A stretch of 64,000 bases of DNA from Cellulomonas fimi (lineage in GTDB: Bacteria > Actinomycetota > Actinomycetes > Actinomycetales > Cellulomonadaceae): NCBI RefSeq assembly GCF_028527925.1, contig NZ_JAPESW010000014.1:29863-93862 (forward strand). The letters are read 5' to 3'. Both the position numbers and the translations under genes were made by a program. Position 1 is the first letter of the stretch, and every line of letters begins with the position of its first letter. A model generated the notes under the pieces. That model was given only the letters and a program-made list of their open reading frames with translations, did not search any database and was not told the origin of the DNA. Shown one piece after another: positions 17,183 to 26,496 of this stretch.

Positions 17183-17211
17183 TTTCCAGATGCCTGGGGC
17201 AGTTGTACCGT
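17183..17211 (+). promoter_or_regulatory. probable promoter of the first LSxTG wall protein
   Basis: TTTCCA (17183-17188), a 17-base spacer and TACCGT (17206-17211), 62 bp before the ATG. This is a fair match to a housekeeping promoter. Confidence 0.4.
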
Positions 17212-17273
17212 CGGACGCGGGTGCCGTGTCCGTGCACGGTGCTGACGGCCTGGGGGAAGCCGAGGGGGCTCAC

Positions 17274-17798
17274 ATGAACGTTCGACGCCAGATCGCCGCC
17301 GTGCTCGTCGCAGGCGGACTGCTCCTGTCAGCCGGGAGCGCAGCGACCGCCGCGACGACCGACGACGGCTACCGCGCGCCGAGCGTCGTCGCGACGGTGT
17401 CCGACCCGACGCCTGCGCCCGGGCAGTCGTTCACGTTCACCGTCCGGTACACGCCGAGCACGCCCGTGGCGCTGACCATCACGGCGCCTGCGTCGATCCC
17501 GGACAGCGCGATCACGATCGCCGGCACGAAGTCGCTCACGAAGACGACCGACGCCTCCGGGGTCGCGACGTTCACCGTGACGCTCTCGCAGGCCGGGACC
17601 TACACGCTGACGGCCACCAACGCGGCCACCGGCGCGGTCATCGCGACCGAGGTGCTCGCCGTGACGGCGACCGGGACGGGCGGGACGCTGAGCTCCACCG
17701 GAGCCGACGCGCTGCCGTACGTGCTCGGCGGCGTCACGCTGCTGGTCGTCGGCGCGGGCGCGCTCCTGCTCGCCCGGCACCGCAGCGCCATCCGCTGA
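17274..17798 (+). CDS. small secreted LSSTG-anchored wall protein (copy 1)
   Basis: A 174-residue protein with an N-terminal signal peptide (basic MNVRRQ, hydrophobic core, cleavage near ATAATTDD), a beta-sandwich-like domain of ~100 residues, then LSSTGADALP, a hydrophobic segment and a basic RHRSAIR tail. This is the layout of sortase-anchored proteins; LSSTG is close to the LAxTG/LPxTG signals used by actinobacterial sortases. The central TIAGTKSLTK and TDASGVATFTVTL look like an Ig/Big-like fold. It is paralogous to the protein at 19920-20438. It precedes a DUF4012 gene. No sortase lies in the window. Function unknown, possibly anchoring polysaccharide. Confidence 0.75.
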   Translation: MNVRRQIAAVLVAGGLLLSAGSAATAATTDDGYRAPSVVATVSDPTPAPGQSFTFTVRYTPSTPVALTITAPASIPDSAITIAGTKSLTKTTDASGVATFTVTLSQAGTYTLTATNAATGAVIATEVLAVTATGTGGTLSSTGADALPYVLGGVTLLVVGAGALLLARHRSAIR

Positions 17799-17810
17799 CC
17801 GGGACGCTGA

Positions 17811-17843
17811 TCGGGGCAGCCGTGCGCGCCACGGCTGCCCCGA
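17811..17843 (+). terminator. strong hairpin terminator after LSSTG protein 1
   Basis: A perfect 14-bp stem (TCGGGGCAGCCGTG / CACGGCTGCCCCGA) with a 5-base loop follows the stop codon by 13 bases. Confidence 0.85.
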
Positions 17844-17970
17844 CCCGTGCCCACGTCGCGCGCTCGCGCCGACCCGCGGGACGCACAGGCGGCACGGTTA
17901 CCATCGAGCGCGCCGGCGGGTGGACGTCCGCGCGGCACCACGGTGACCCGAGCCGAGCGGAAGGACCTGC

Positions 17971-19830
17971 GTGACACATCCGGACTGGGGCGACGCCTGG
18001 TCCACGCAGGTCGTGCCGGAGCAGACGCCGCCGCCCGAACCGCGCTGGCGCCGCAGGATCGTGCTCGACCGGCGCGCCGTCCTCGGCGCCGTGGCCGGGG
18101 TCGCGCTCCTCGCGCTCGTGGCCGTCGGCTGGCTCGTCGCCGACGTCCTCGCCGCCCGCTCGGCGCTGCTGGACGCCCGCGGCGAGGTCGTGACGCTGCA
18201 GGAGCAGGCGACCGCGGGCGACGTCGACGCCGCGCGCGCCACCGTCGCCCGGCTCCAGGAGGACGCCGCGACCGCCCACGCCCGCACGCGCGGCCCGGCG
18301 TGGTCGCTCGCGGGTGCGCTGCCCTGGGTCGGCGACCAGACCGGCGCCGTCCAGGTCGTGGCGGACGTCGTGGACAACCTCGCGCAGCACGGGCTGCCGC
18401 CGCTCGTCGACGCCGTCGCGCTCGTCGACCCCGCCGCGCTCGCGCCCGTCGACGGCCGCGTGGACCTCGACGCGCTCCGCAAGGCCGCACCGCAGGTCGT
18501 CGGCGCCGACACGGCCGTCCAGGCCGCCGTGGAGCAGCTCGACGCGCTCGACACCTCGCGGCTCGTCGGCCAGCTCGCCGGGCCCGTCGAGGAGCTGCGG
18601 ACCCAGGTCGACGAGGTCGCGCTGACGACCGCGACGGCCGCGCGCGCCGCGACGCTCCTGCCCGCGATGCTCGGGTCCGCCGAGCCGCGCACGTACCTCG
18701 TGCTCGTCCAGAACAACGCCGAGCCCCGCGCGACCGGTGGGATCCCCGGGACCGTGCTCGTGCTGCGCGCGCAGGACGGGCGCATCGACGTCGTCGACCA
18801 GCGGCGCGGCGGTGACCTGTCCGGCCTGGCCGAGCCCGCGCTGCCGCTCAGCGACACCGAGGAGGCGCTGTTCAGCCCGCTCGTCGGGACCGACATGCGC
18901 GACGTCACCTTCACGCCGGACTTCCCGCGGTCCGCCGCGCTCGCCCGCGCGATCTGGCAGCAGGAGGTCGGCGACGAGGTCGACGGCGTGCTGTCCGTGG
19001 ACCCCGGCGCGCTCGCGCTCGTCCTCGGGGCGACCGGTCCCGTCGCGCTCGAGGACGGCACCGCGCTCAGCCAGGAGAACGCCGTCGCGGAGCTGCTCAA
19101 CGGCGTCTACCTGCGGCTCGAGGAGCCCGCCGACCAGGACGCCTACTTCGCGTCGACCGCTGCGACGGTGTTCGGCGCCGTCGCGGGCGGCCAGGGCGAC
19201 GCCGGCGCGGTCGTCGACGCGCTCGCGCAGGCCGCGCGCGAGGGACGGCTCATGCTGTGGTCCGCGCACGCCGACGAGCAGGAGCTGCTCGCGCCGACGG
19301 TCCTCGCGGGTGCGCTCCGCGGCCGTGACGGCGACCAGTCGCCCCTCGTGGGCGTCTACCTGAACGACGGCACGCAGGCGAAGATGGGCTACTACCTCGA
19401 CCTGGACGTGACGGGGGAGGTCGCGGAGTGCCGGCCTGACGGGTCGCAGGTGGTCGACCTGACCGTGACCCTCACGTCGACCGCCCCGGCCGACGCCGCG
19501 ACGCTGCCCGAGTACGTCGTCGGGCCCGACCGCGTGGTCCCGCCCGGTGAGGTCGCCACCAACGTCCTCGTGTATGCGCCGTCCGGGGGATTCGTCGAGA
19601 CGGTGCGGGTGAATTCCGAGGAGTCGGGGGTCCTGGCACAGGTTCACGACCAGCTGGGGGTCGTCGCCCGGACATTCACGCTCGCACCCGGACAATCCGG
19701 CACGCTCGAGCTCGAGATCGTGACCGGAAAGTCGTCCACGGGCGACGTCGTGGTGCGTTCCACACCCTTGGCCAGCGGTGCCGGACCGACGATCGTTGCT
19801 TCCGGTTGCTCCAGCGAATCGGTACGGTGA
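17971..19830 (+). CDS. DUF4012 membrane-anchored surface protein (copy 1)
   Basis: A 619-residue protein. A ~30-residue cytosolic start is followed by one membrane segment (about 34-56) and a large extracytoplasmic part. The DUF4012 core is visible from RTYLVLVQNNAEPRATGGIPG (about 231-251) through DVTFTPDFPRSAALARAIW and VDPGALALVLGATGPV to YLNDGTQAKMGYYLD. GTG start with GGAAGGA 5 bases upstream. DUF4012 proteins are frequent beside actinobacterial polysaccharide loci, but no activity is known to me. The last ~80 codons and the following leader are less G+C-rich than the rest. A paralogue sits at 37.9-39.8 kb, on the other side of the locus. Confidence 0.82.
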   Translation: MTHPDWGDAWSTQVVPEQTPPPEPRWRRRIVLDRRAVLGAVAGVALLALVAVGWLVADVLAARSALLDARGEVVTLQEQATAGDVDAARATVARLQEDAATAHARTRGPAWSLAGALPWVGDQTGAVQVVADVVDNLAQHGLPPLVDAVALVDPAALAPVDGRVDLDALRKAAPQVVGADTAVQAAVEQLDALDTSRLVGQLAGPVEELRTQVDEVALTTATAARAATLLPAMLGSAEPRTYLVLVQNNAEPRATGGIPGTVLVLRAQDGRIDVVDQRRGGDLSGLAEPALPLSDTEEALFSPLVGTDMRDVTFTPDFPRSAALARAIWQQEVGDEVDGVLSVDPGALALVLGATGPVALEDGTALSQENAVAELLNGVYLRLEEPADQDAYFASTAATVFGAVAGGQGDAGAVVDALAQAAREGRLMLWSAHADEQELLAPTVLAGALRGRDGDQSPLVGVYLNDGTQAKMGYYLDLDVTGEVAECRPDGSQVVDLTVTLTSTAPADAATLPEYVVGPDRVVPPGEVATNVLVYAPSGGFVETVRVNSEESGVLAQVHDQLGVVARTFTLAPGQSGTLELEIVTGKSSTGDVVVRSTPLASGAGPTIVASGCSSESVR

Positions 19831-19919
19831 CGCCGACCCATTTCCAGGGTCATCGGCGGGGAAACGTCCGAAAAGGTCATTCCGTGCCATTTTCGTCCGT
19901 CCCATGCTGGGGGAGCACC

Positions 19920-20438
19920 ATGAAGACCCGTCGCGCGCTCGTCATCGCCGCAGCCGCCGCCGCCCTCGTCCTCGCGCCGTCCGCCGCGTTCGGCTACGGC
20001 GCCGAGAACTACCAGGACAAGGGCACGGTCTCCGACTCGACGCCCGCCGTCGGCGAGACCTTCAAGGTCACCGTCAAGGGCCCGGCGAAGGCCAACGTCA
20101 CCCTGACCATCACGACCCCGGGCTCGGTCCCGGCGGACGCCGTCACGATCGCCGGCACGAAGTCGCTCACCAAGCTGACCGACGCCTCCGGTGTCGCCGT
20201 CTTCTCGGTCACGCTCGCGCAGCCCGGGACGTTCTCGCTCGTCGTCACCGACGCCGCCTCCGGCGCCGTCCTGTCGACGCAGGCCGTCACCGTCGCCGGT
20301 GCCGCCGCCGGGACGCCCGCGGCCCTGAGCTCGACCGGCTCCGACGCGCTGCCGATCGCGGCCGGTGCGGGCGCCCTGCTCGCCGTCGGCGCCGGTGCGA
20401 TCGTCATCGCCCGCCGTCGCTCCGAGGTGCGTGCCTGA
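19920..20438 (+). CDS. small secreted LSSTG-anchored wall protein (copy 2)
   Basis: A 172-residue protein: signal peptide (MKTRRALVIAAAAAALVLAP, cleavage near AAFGYG), a single beta-rich domain, then LSSTGSDALP, a hydrophobic helix and RRRSEVRA. It is clearly paralogous to the protein at 17274-17798 (shared TIAGTKSLTK and TDASGVA motifs, 28 identical bases in a row). GGGGGAGC precedes the ATG. It lies 90 bp after DUF4012 copy 1, so the order is LSSTG1-DUF4012-LSSTG2. Likely wall-anchored; binding partner unknown. Confidence 0.75.
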   Translation: MKTRRALVIAAAAAALVLAPSAAFGYGAENYQDKGTVSDSTPAVGETFKVTVKGPAKANVTLTITTPGSVPADAVTIAGTKSLTKLTDASGVAVFSVTLAQPGTFSLVVTDAASGAVLSTQAVTVAGAAAGTPAALSSTGSDALPIAAGAGALLAVGAGAIVIARRRSEVRA

Positions 20439-20457
20439 CACGCGCCCCACGCACGAC

Positions 20458-20490
20458 GAAGGCCCCCGCCGGGATCCGGCGGGGGCCTTC
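20458..20490. terminator. bidirectional hairpin terminator
   Basis: A 13-bp stem (GAAGGCCCCCGCC / GGCGGGGGCCTTC) with a 7-base loop lies between converging genes. Further imperfect pairing extends the stem on both sides. Confidence 0.85.
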
Positions 20491-20505
20491 GTGTCGTGCG
20501 GCCCG

Positions 20506-20952
20506 CTACGACGTCGGGCCGGTGGGTCGCGTCGGTCGTGCCGGGTTGCCCACCCAGATCTCGCCCGGCGGGACCGAGCGGAGGACGACGGCGTTCGCGC
20601 CGATGACCGCGCCGCGGCCGATGGTCGTCGTCGAACCCGAACGGAAGAGCACCACGGCGCCGGCGCCGATGACGACGTCGTCCTCGACGACCACGCGGCC
20701 GCCGTCTGCCCGCGCGCCCGTCAGGTGCGTGTCGGACCGCCCGATGGTGACGCCCTGGTAGATTTTGACGTTCGAGCCGATGACGGTGTCCTCGTGGACG
20801 ACCAGTCCGACGGCGCCGTGCGGCAGCGCCAGACCGGGCCCGACGCGGACGCTCGCGGGGAAGTCCACGCCCAGGACGTGGAGCGCGGCGTTGACGACGC
20901 GTCCGATCCCGGGCTTCCGCCGGAGGTGCACCAGCTTCTCGACGGCTTCCAC
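20506..20952 (-). CDS. serine acetyltransferase-like hexapeptide acyltransferase
   Basis: A 148-residue left-handed beta-helix protein. Hexapeptide repeats run through ALPHGAVGLVVHEDTVIGSNVKIYQGVTIG, VVVEDDVVIGAGAVV and TTIGRGAVIGANAVVLRSVPPGEIWVGNPAR. The acetyl-CoA loop and catalytic His in LPHG are present. It lacks the long helical N-terminal domain of true CysE, so it is more likely a sugar acetyltransferase of the polysaccharide locus than a cysteine-synthesis enzyme. GTG start; TAGGAT lies 7 bases upstream, suggesting a leaderless transcript. Confidence 0.75.
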   Translation of the reverse strand: MEAVEKLVHLRRKPGIGRVVNAALHVLGVDFPASVRVGPGLALPHGAVGLVVHEDTVIGSNVKIYQGVTIGRSDTHLTGARADGGRVVVEDDVVIGAGAVVLFRSGSTTTIGRGAVIGANAVVLRSVPPGEIWVGNPARPTRPTGPTS

Positions 20953-21006
20953 GCGCTCGATCCTAGGGACGAAGGACGGTCGTCGCCCCGCGACCGCCTG
21001 GGGGCC

Positions 21007-22581
21007 TCAGGGCCGGGAACCCCCGCGCTGGTGCTGCGGCTGGGGCTGCGGCGTCGCGCCTCCCCGCAGTCGGGACTCGCTGAGCGCGTCGCCCGGCCAG
21101 ATCGACCCGGTGCTCGTCGACACCGGGACGGCGCCCGTCGTCGTCGCGGGCGTCGGGGCCGTCGCCGGGGCCGACGGCGTCGAGCGGGCCTTGCGGCGGC
21201 GGCGGCCGTCGCGTCCACGCCCGTCGACCGCGGGCGTGGGCGAGTAGTCGTAGTACGTGTACTGCTCGCCGGCCTTGCGGCGCTGCCGGTTGAGGACGAT
21301 GCCGAGCACGCGCGCGCCCACCGTCTCGAGCGACGACAGCGACTCCGCGAGCTGGTTGCGGTGCAGCTTGTCCGAGCCGGCGACGAGCAGCGCGCCGCCC
21401 GTGAGCTTCGCCAGGATCGCGGCGTCCGTGACCGGCAGCAGGGGAGCGGTGTCGAGGAGCACGACGTCGTACTGGGACGTCAGCGTCGTGAGCAGCTGCG
21501 CCATCGCCTGGGAGCCGAGCAGCTCACTGGGGTTCGGCGGGACCTGGCCCGCGGGCAGGACGTGCAGGTTGCCGTTGCCCCACGGCTGGATGACGTCCGT
21601 GACGTCCGCGCGGCCGATGAGCGCCGTCGTGAGACCCACACCGCCCTCGAGGCCCATGTAGCGGGCCACCGCCGGACGGCGCAGGTCGGCGTCGACGAGG
21701 ATCACGCGCGTGCCTGCGTCCGCGAGCGTGATCGCGACGTTGATCGACGTCGTCGACTTGCCCTCGCCCGGCAGGGACGACGTGATGACGATCGACCGCG
21801 GCCGGTCCGCCACGTCCAGGAACTGCAGGTTCGTGCGGACCCGGCGGAAGGCCTCCGCGCGGTGGCTGTGCGGGCTCGACTGCACGATCAGCGGGTGCTT
21901 GGGGGCGTCCTCGTCGAACGGGATGGTGCCGATCACCGAGGTGTTCGTGACGCGCGCGATGTCGTCCTCCGTGCGCACGCGCGTGTCGAGCACCTCGCGC
22001 AGCACCGCGATCCCGACGCCGAGCGCGAGGCCGACCAGAAGACCGAGGGCGACGTTGAGCTTGAGGTTCGGCGACGACGGGTCCGTCGGGGCGGTCGCCT
22101 CCCGCACGACCGACACCTTGACCGCCGACGGACCGCCGTCGGCGGGCGTCTCGAGCTCGCCGATGACGTCCTTGAACTGGCCCGCGATCGCGTCGGCCAT
22201 CGCCGCGGCGACCGCCGGGTTCTCGTCCGTCACCGTCACGTTGATGAGCGACGTGTTGAGCGGCGAGTCCGCCTGCACCCGGCCCGCGAGCGACTCCGCC
22301 CGCACGTCCAGGCCCATGTCGTCGATGATCGGGCCCAGCACGCTCGGGCTGTTCACGAGCTGCGCGTACGACGTCACCTGCTGCCGCGTGAAGTTCGCGC
22401 CCTGCAGCAGGTCCGACGTCGACGCACCGCCCTGCACGGAGACGTAGAGCTGCGTCGTCGCCTGGTACATCGGCGTCATCGCCAGCGACGCCGCGACCGC
22501 GCCCAGCGTGCACAGGGCCGTGATCGCCACGATCGAGACCCACCGCTTGCGCAGCACGCGCAGATAGTCCTGGAGCTCCAA
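21007..22581 (-). CDS. polysaccharide co-polymerase fused to BY-kinase (Wzz/Wzc type)
   Basis: A 524-residue protein controlling chain length and export in Wzy-type polysaccharide assembly. A Wzz domain has two membrane helices (about 15-35 and 180-200) enclosing an extracytoplasmic loop; the cytosolic tyrosine kinase follows, with Walker A SLPGEGKSTTS (about 265-276), Walker A' VILVDADLRRP and Walker B VVLLDTAPLL. The tail holds a tyrosine cluster (QYTYYDYSP, about 435-443) as autophosphorylation sites, then a Pro/Thr-rich end. TTG start; an AGGGGAGG ribosome site stands 9 bases before it, supporting the choice. It is divergent from the initiating transferase gene across 276 bp. Confidence 0.9.
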   Translation of the reverse strand: MELQDYLRVLRKRWVSIVAITALCTLGAVAASLAMTPMYQATTQLYVSVQGGASTSDLLQGANFTRQQVTSYAQLVNSPSVLGPIIDDMGLDVRAESLAGRVQADSPLNTSLINVTVTDENPAVAAAMADAIAGQFKDVIGELETPADGGPSAVKVSVVREATAPTDPSSPNLKLNVALGLLVGLALGVGIAVLREVLDTRVRTEDDIARVTNTSVIGTIPFDEDAPKHPLIVQSSPHSHRAEAFRRVRTNLQFLDVADRPRSIVITSSLPGEGKSTTSINVAITLADAGTRVILVDADLRRPAVARYMGLEGGVGLTTALIGRADVTDVIQPWGNGNLHVLPAGQVPPNPSELLGSQAMAQLLTTLTSQYDVVLLDTAPLLPVTDAAILAKLTGGALLVAGSDKLHRNQLAESLSSLETVGARVLGIVLNRQRRKAGEQYTYYDYSPTPAVDGRGRDGRRRRKARSTPSAPATAPTPATTTGAVPVSTSTGSIWPGDALSESRLRGGATPQPQPQHQRGGSRP

Positions 22582-22857
22582 CGAAATGCCTCCCCTTTGG
22601 TGCGCGGGGCGGACCCGCGGCGCGCAATTCTCTCACGGACGCGCATTCACCGACCGCCATCGCGGCCGTGCGCCCCGACCGGCGTGCACCCCTCGTCGTC
22701 GCCCGTGACGCCCGCGCGTGCGTGCGGGTGGAATCCCGGGAAAAGGCGCTCGGCGTCGCCCCGGTTGTCCGGCTCGTCATTCTTCGTCCGGATCGAGAAC
22801 GTCGAGCCACAGGTAGCATGCTGCGGTTAGCGAAGTCCACCGCAGACGGGGGGAACG

Positions 22858-24363
22858 GTGGTCGAGATGCGCGCCGTCGGACCCGACCGGGCCGACGACC
22901 GTCCGGCAGCGGCGCCGGCCGCTGCGCCCGAGGCCGCGACCTCGCCCTGGTGGCCCTGGTACGTCGCCCGGCTCACCATCACCGACGCCTTCGCGATCGT
23001 GGTGTCCGTCGGCGTCGCCTACGTCGTCCGGTTCGACATCGGGGGCACCACGCTCGTCTCCGGCGAGTTCTCGCCGTCCTACCTCACCGTCTCCGGGATC
23101 CTCACCGCCGCCTGGCTCGCCGCCCTCGCCGTCGTCCGGTCCCGCGACCGCCGCATCATCGGCACCGGCCCCGTCGAGTACGCCCGCGTCTTCGGCGCCA
23201 CCTGGCGCCTGTTCGCCGTCGTCGCGATCGTCGCCTACCTGCTCAAGATGGACATCGGCCGCGGCTACCTCGCCGTCGCCGCGCCCCTCGGACTCGCGCT
23301 GATCCTCGCCGGCCGGTACGGCTGGCGGCAGTGGCTGCACCGCCGCCGCGACGCCGGCCGCATGCAGTCCGGCGTCCTCGTCATCGGCCACCGGCAGAAG
23401 GTCGCGCGGCTCATCGAGGAGCTGCACCGCAGCCCCCGCGCCGGCTACTCCGTCATCGGCGTGTGCGTCCCCGCCGGCGAGGTCACCTCCGGCGACACCG
23501 TCGCCGGCGTCCCCGTCCTCGGCTCGCTCGACGACGCCGCGCGCGTCGCCGTCGCGAGCCGCGCGTCCGCCGTCGCCGTCACCGGGTCCGACGCGATCAC
23601 CTCCGAGGCCGTCCGGCAGCTCGGGTGGGACCTCGAGGGGTCGCACGTCGACCTCGCGCTCACGCTGTCCCTCGTCGACGTCGCCGGTCCGCGCGTCACC
23701 ATGCAGCCCGTCTCCGGCCTGCCGTTGATGTACGTCGACGAGCCCCGGTTCACCGGCGCGAAGTACGTCGCCAAGACGGTGTTCGACTGGGTCGCCGCCG
23801 CCGCGCTCGTCGTCGTCCTCTCGCCGTTGCTGCTCGTCCTCGCCGTGCTCGTCGCGACGACCAGCCGCGGTCCCGTCCTGTATGCGCAGGAGCGCATCGG
23901 CAAGGACGGCCGGCGGTTCCGGATGCTCAAGTTCCGGTCGATGGTCGCCGACGCGCACGAGCGCCTGTCCGACGTCCTCGCCGCCGAGGGTGTCACCGGC
24001 ATCGCGCTGTTCTACAAGCCGAAGAACGACCCTCGCGTCACGCGCGTCGGGCGGGTGCTGCGCCGCTTCTCCCTCGACGAGCTGCCGCAGCTCTTCAACG
24101 TCCTGCGCGGCGAGATGAGCCTCGTCGGCCCGCGACCGCAGATCGCCGAGGAGGTCGCGCAGTACGACCGGGCCGCGCACCGCCGTCTCCTCGTCAAGCC
24201 CGGGCTCACCGGCCTGTGGCAGGTCTCCGGCCGATCCGACCTCACGCCCGAGGCCGGCCTGCGTGCCGACGTCTCCTACGTCGAGAACTGGACGCTGTTC
24301 ACCGACCTGCTGATCCTTGCCCGCACCGTCAAGGTCGTCGTCTCGCGGAGCGGGGCGTACTGA
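22858..24363 (+). CDS. WbaP-type initiating sugar-1-phosphate transferase
   Basis: A 501-residue polyprenyl-phosphate glycosylphosphotransferase, the first step of repeat-unit synthesis on undecaprenyl phosphate. Four N-terminal membrane helices, a CoA-binding-like cytosolic domain ([18 protein letters not shown]), then the catalytic domain: [21 protein letters not shown], the [18 protein letters not shown] motif, the [26 protein letters not shown] signature and [14 protein letters not shown] start after GGGGGAA. A TAGCAT box at 22814-22819 may be its -10. It begins a run of nine overlapping genes on the plus strand. Confidence 0.92.
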   Translation: MVEMRAVGPDRADDRPAAAPAAAPEAATSPWWPWYVARLTITDAFAIVVSVGVAYVVRFDIGGTTLVSGEFSPSYLTVSGILTAAWLAALAVVRSRDRRIIGTGPVEYARVFGATWRLFAVVAIVAYLLKMDIGRGYLAVAAPLGLALILAGRYGWRQWLHRRRDAGRMQSGVLVIGHRQKVARLIEELHRSPRAGYSVIGVCVPAGEVTSGDTVAGVPVLGSLDDAARVAVASRASAVAVTGSDAITSEAVRQLGWDLEGSHVDLALTLSLVDVAGPRVTMQPVSGLPLMYVDEPRFTGAKYVAKTVFDWVAAAALVVVLSPLLLVLAVLVATTSRGPVLYAQERIGKDGRRFRMLKFRSMVADAHERLSDVLAAEGVTGIALFYKPKNDPRVTRVGRVLRRFSLDELPQLFNVLRGEMSLVGPRPQIAEEVAQYDRAAHRRLLVKPGLTGLWQVSGRSDLTPEAGLRADVSYVENWTLFTDLLILARTVKVVVSRSGAY

Positions 24364-25523
24364 TGGGCGGGGTGCTCGTCCACGAGTGGCTCGCGCGCAC
24401 GGGCGGGTCGGAGAACGTCTTCGACGCGATGGTGGACGCGTTCCCCGACGCCGACCTGCTGTGCCTGTGGAACGACGTCCCCGGGCGCTACCCCGGCCGT
24501 CGTCTCGACGAGACGTGGCTCGCCCGAACGCCTCTCCGACACCGCAAGGCTCTGGCTCTCGCTGCGATGCCCGCCACCTGGCGCCGTCGCCGCGGGGAGT
24601 ACGACTGGGCGCTCGTCAGCTCGCACGCGTTCGCCCACCACGTGTCGTTCCGCGACCAGCCGGATGACTTCGCCAAGCTCGTCTACGTGCACAGCCCCGC
24701 CCGATACCTCTGGGAACCGGACCTGGACGAGCGTGGACGCTCGGTGGTCGCCCGGGGCGCGGCCGGTCCGCTACGGGCGCTCGACCGGCGGCGTGCGGCC
24801 GAGGCCGACGCGATCGTCGCGAACAGTCACTTCGTGCGCGAGCGTGTGGCGCGGTCCTGGCACCGCGAGGACGTGTCTGTGATCTATCCACCCGTCGAGG
24901 TCGCACGCATCGCCGAGAGGGCTGACTGGACCGCTGACCTGACGGGGACCGAGACCCGGGTGCTCGACGACTTGCCGGCTCGATTCGTGCTCGGTGCCTC
25001 CCGGATGGTGCCGTACAAGCGGCTTGACCTCGTGATCGCCGCAGGCGACGCGGCCGGCGTGCCCGTCGTGATCGCCGGCGAGGGCCCCGAGCTCGACCGG
25101 CTGCGCGCCGTCGCCGAGAGGGCCACCGTGCCGGTGACATTCGTGGGCGCCCCGTCCAGCCCGATGCTCTACTCGCTGTTCCAGCGCTGCGCCGCATACG
25201 TGTTCCCCGCGGTCGAAGACTTCGGGATCATGCCGGTCGAGGCGATGGCAGCAGGCGCCCGGGTGGTCGTCGGGCGCACCGGCGGAGCGGTTGAGTCCGT
25301 CGTGGACGGCGTCACGGGCGTCCACGTCGACTTCCGGGACGAGCGTGCGCTCGCCGACGCGGTGGGCTGGTGCGAGAGCGCTGCCGGGCGTGCCTCCGTC
25401 GCGCGCGCCTGGGAGTTCGACCGGAGCCGCTTCGTCCGCGACGTGCAACGCCACGTCGCGCACTTCGTCACTGACGCGCCGACGCCCTCGGCGCACGACG
25501 AGGCCCGGCGTGCTGCTCGTTGA
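24363..25523 (+). CDS. glycosyltransferase family 4 (polysaccharide repeat unit)
   Basis: A 386-residue GT-B enzyme. The N-terminal lobe starts GVLVHEWLARTGGSENVF, with LVYVHSPARYLWEPDLD; the C-terminal lobe has LGASRMVPYKRLDLVI, VVIAGEGPELDRL and the nucleotide-sugar motif FPAVEDFGIMPVEAMAAG (E-x7-E type). The ATG overlaps the WbaP stop (TGATG). It probably adds the second sugar to the lipid-linked unit. The donor sugar is not evident. The codon mix is less G+C-biased than in wbaP. Confidence 0.88.
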   Translation: MGGVLVHEWLARTGGSENVFDAMVDAFPDADLLCLWNDVPGRYPGRRLDETWLARTPLRHRKALALAAMPATWRRRRGEYDWALVSSHAFAHHVSFRDQPDDFAKLVYVHSPARYLWEPDLDERGRSVVARGAAGPLRALDRRRAAEADAIVANSHFVRERVARSWHREDVSVIYPPVEVARIAERADWTADLTGTETRVLDDLPARFVLGASRMVPYKRLDLVIAAGDAAGVPVVIAGEGPELDRLRAVAERATVPVTFVGAPSSPMLYSLFQRCAAYVFPAVEDFGIMPVEAMAAGARVVVGRTGGAVESVVDGVTGVHVDFRDERALADAVGWCESAAGRASVARAWEFDRSRFVRDVQRHVAHFVTDAPTPSAHDEARRAAR

Positions 25524-26496
25524 CGGTCGGTGGACAGGCCGCCACGGGATCGGCCGGTTCGCGACCGAGGTCGTCGACCGCGTGCCCGTCGACGCGACCC
25601 TCCGCTCCGAGGTCCGTCCTGCGACGCTGCGGGACCCAGGGACGATCCGGTCCGCCGCGCGCCGCCATGGCGCCGACGTCTTCTGGTCGCCCGGCTACAA
25701 CGCTGGTGCACCGGGTCGCTACCGGCAGCTCTTGACGGTTCATGACCTCATCCACCTGGAGGTCTCCGAAGAACGCTCGGCGGCAAAGAGCGCTTACTAC
25801 CGGATGGTGGTCCGTCCTGCCGTGCGGAGGGCGGGCACCGTCCTGACGGTCTCCGAGTTCTCTCGCCGTCGGGTCGCAGAGTGGTCGGGCCTGCCGATCG
25901 ACGATGTCGTGAACGTCGGCGTGGGCTGTTCAGTCGAACGGGCCACGGCGGCCGAGCTGGCCCGGCAGGTCACGGCGGACCGCGAGTCGACCCGACGGGT
26001 GCTCTACGTCGGGAACGCCAAACCGCACAAGAACCTCGGGCTGCTGCTCGGCGCGTGCGCGCGCATCGGGGACTCCGTCAGGCTCACCGTCGTCGGTGTG
26101 GCCGGATGCGACGTCGCCGCGCAAGCAGCGGAGCACGGCCTTGAGATGGAGCAGGTAGAGGTCCGGAACGGGGTCGACGACGCGACGTTGCGCGGCCTCT
26201 ACCTCGACGCGGACTGTCTCGCGATGCCGTCAACGTACGAGGGGTTCGGCCTTCCGCCCTTGGAGGCGATGGCGGTGGGCACAGCGACCGCATTCGTCGC
26301 AGAGGCGGTCGCCGAAAGTGTCGGCGATCTCGGGTTCCGCTCGTCGAACGACGCGGACGAGTTCGCAGATGCGGTGGTCGCAGCGTGCGATGTCGGTCCC
26401 GCGCACCGGGAGGCGCTCGTGGCCCGGTCGAGCTCCTGGACCTGGCAGCGGACCGCGGACGCCGTCCGTGAGGTCGTCGACAGGCTTCACGCATGA
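25510..26496 (+). CDS. glycosyltransferase family 4 (polysaccharide repeat unit)
   Basis: A 328-residue GT-B enzyme. GTG at 25510 is chosen because VLLVDGRWTGRHGIGRF begins the fold; it overlaps the preceding gene by 14 bp. Motifs: LLTVHDLIHLE, TVSEFSRRRVAEW, VLYVGNAKPHKNLGLLL and MPSTYEGFGLPPLEAMAVG. This is the GT4 type often annotated mannosyltransferase, but acceptor and donor cannot be read from sequence. Several rare codons mark the foreign-looking part of the locus. Confidence 0.85.
   Translation: MLLVDGRWTGRHGIGRFATEVVDRVPVDATLRSEVRPATLRDPGTIRSAARRHGADVFWSPGYNAGAPGRYRQLLTVHDLIHLEVSEERSAAKSAYYRMVVRPAVRRAGTVLTVSEFSRRRVAEWSGLPIDDVVNVGVGCSVERATAAELARQVTADRESTRRVLYVGNAKPHKNLGLLLGACARIGDSVRLTVVGVAGCDVAAQAAEHGLEMEQVEVRNGVDDATLRGLYLDADCLAMPSTYEGFGLPPLEAMAVGTATAFVAEAVAESVGDLGFRSSNDADEFADAVVAACDVGPAHREALVARSSSWTWQRTADAVREVVDRLHA

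Noticed and set aside
20506..20952. CysE for cysteine synthesis
   Set aside because: The helical N-terminal domain is missing, no cysK is adjacent, and it lies next to the polysaccharide kinase.
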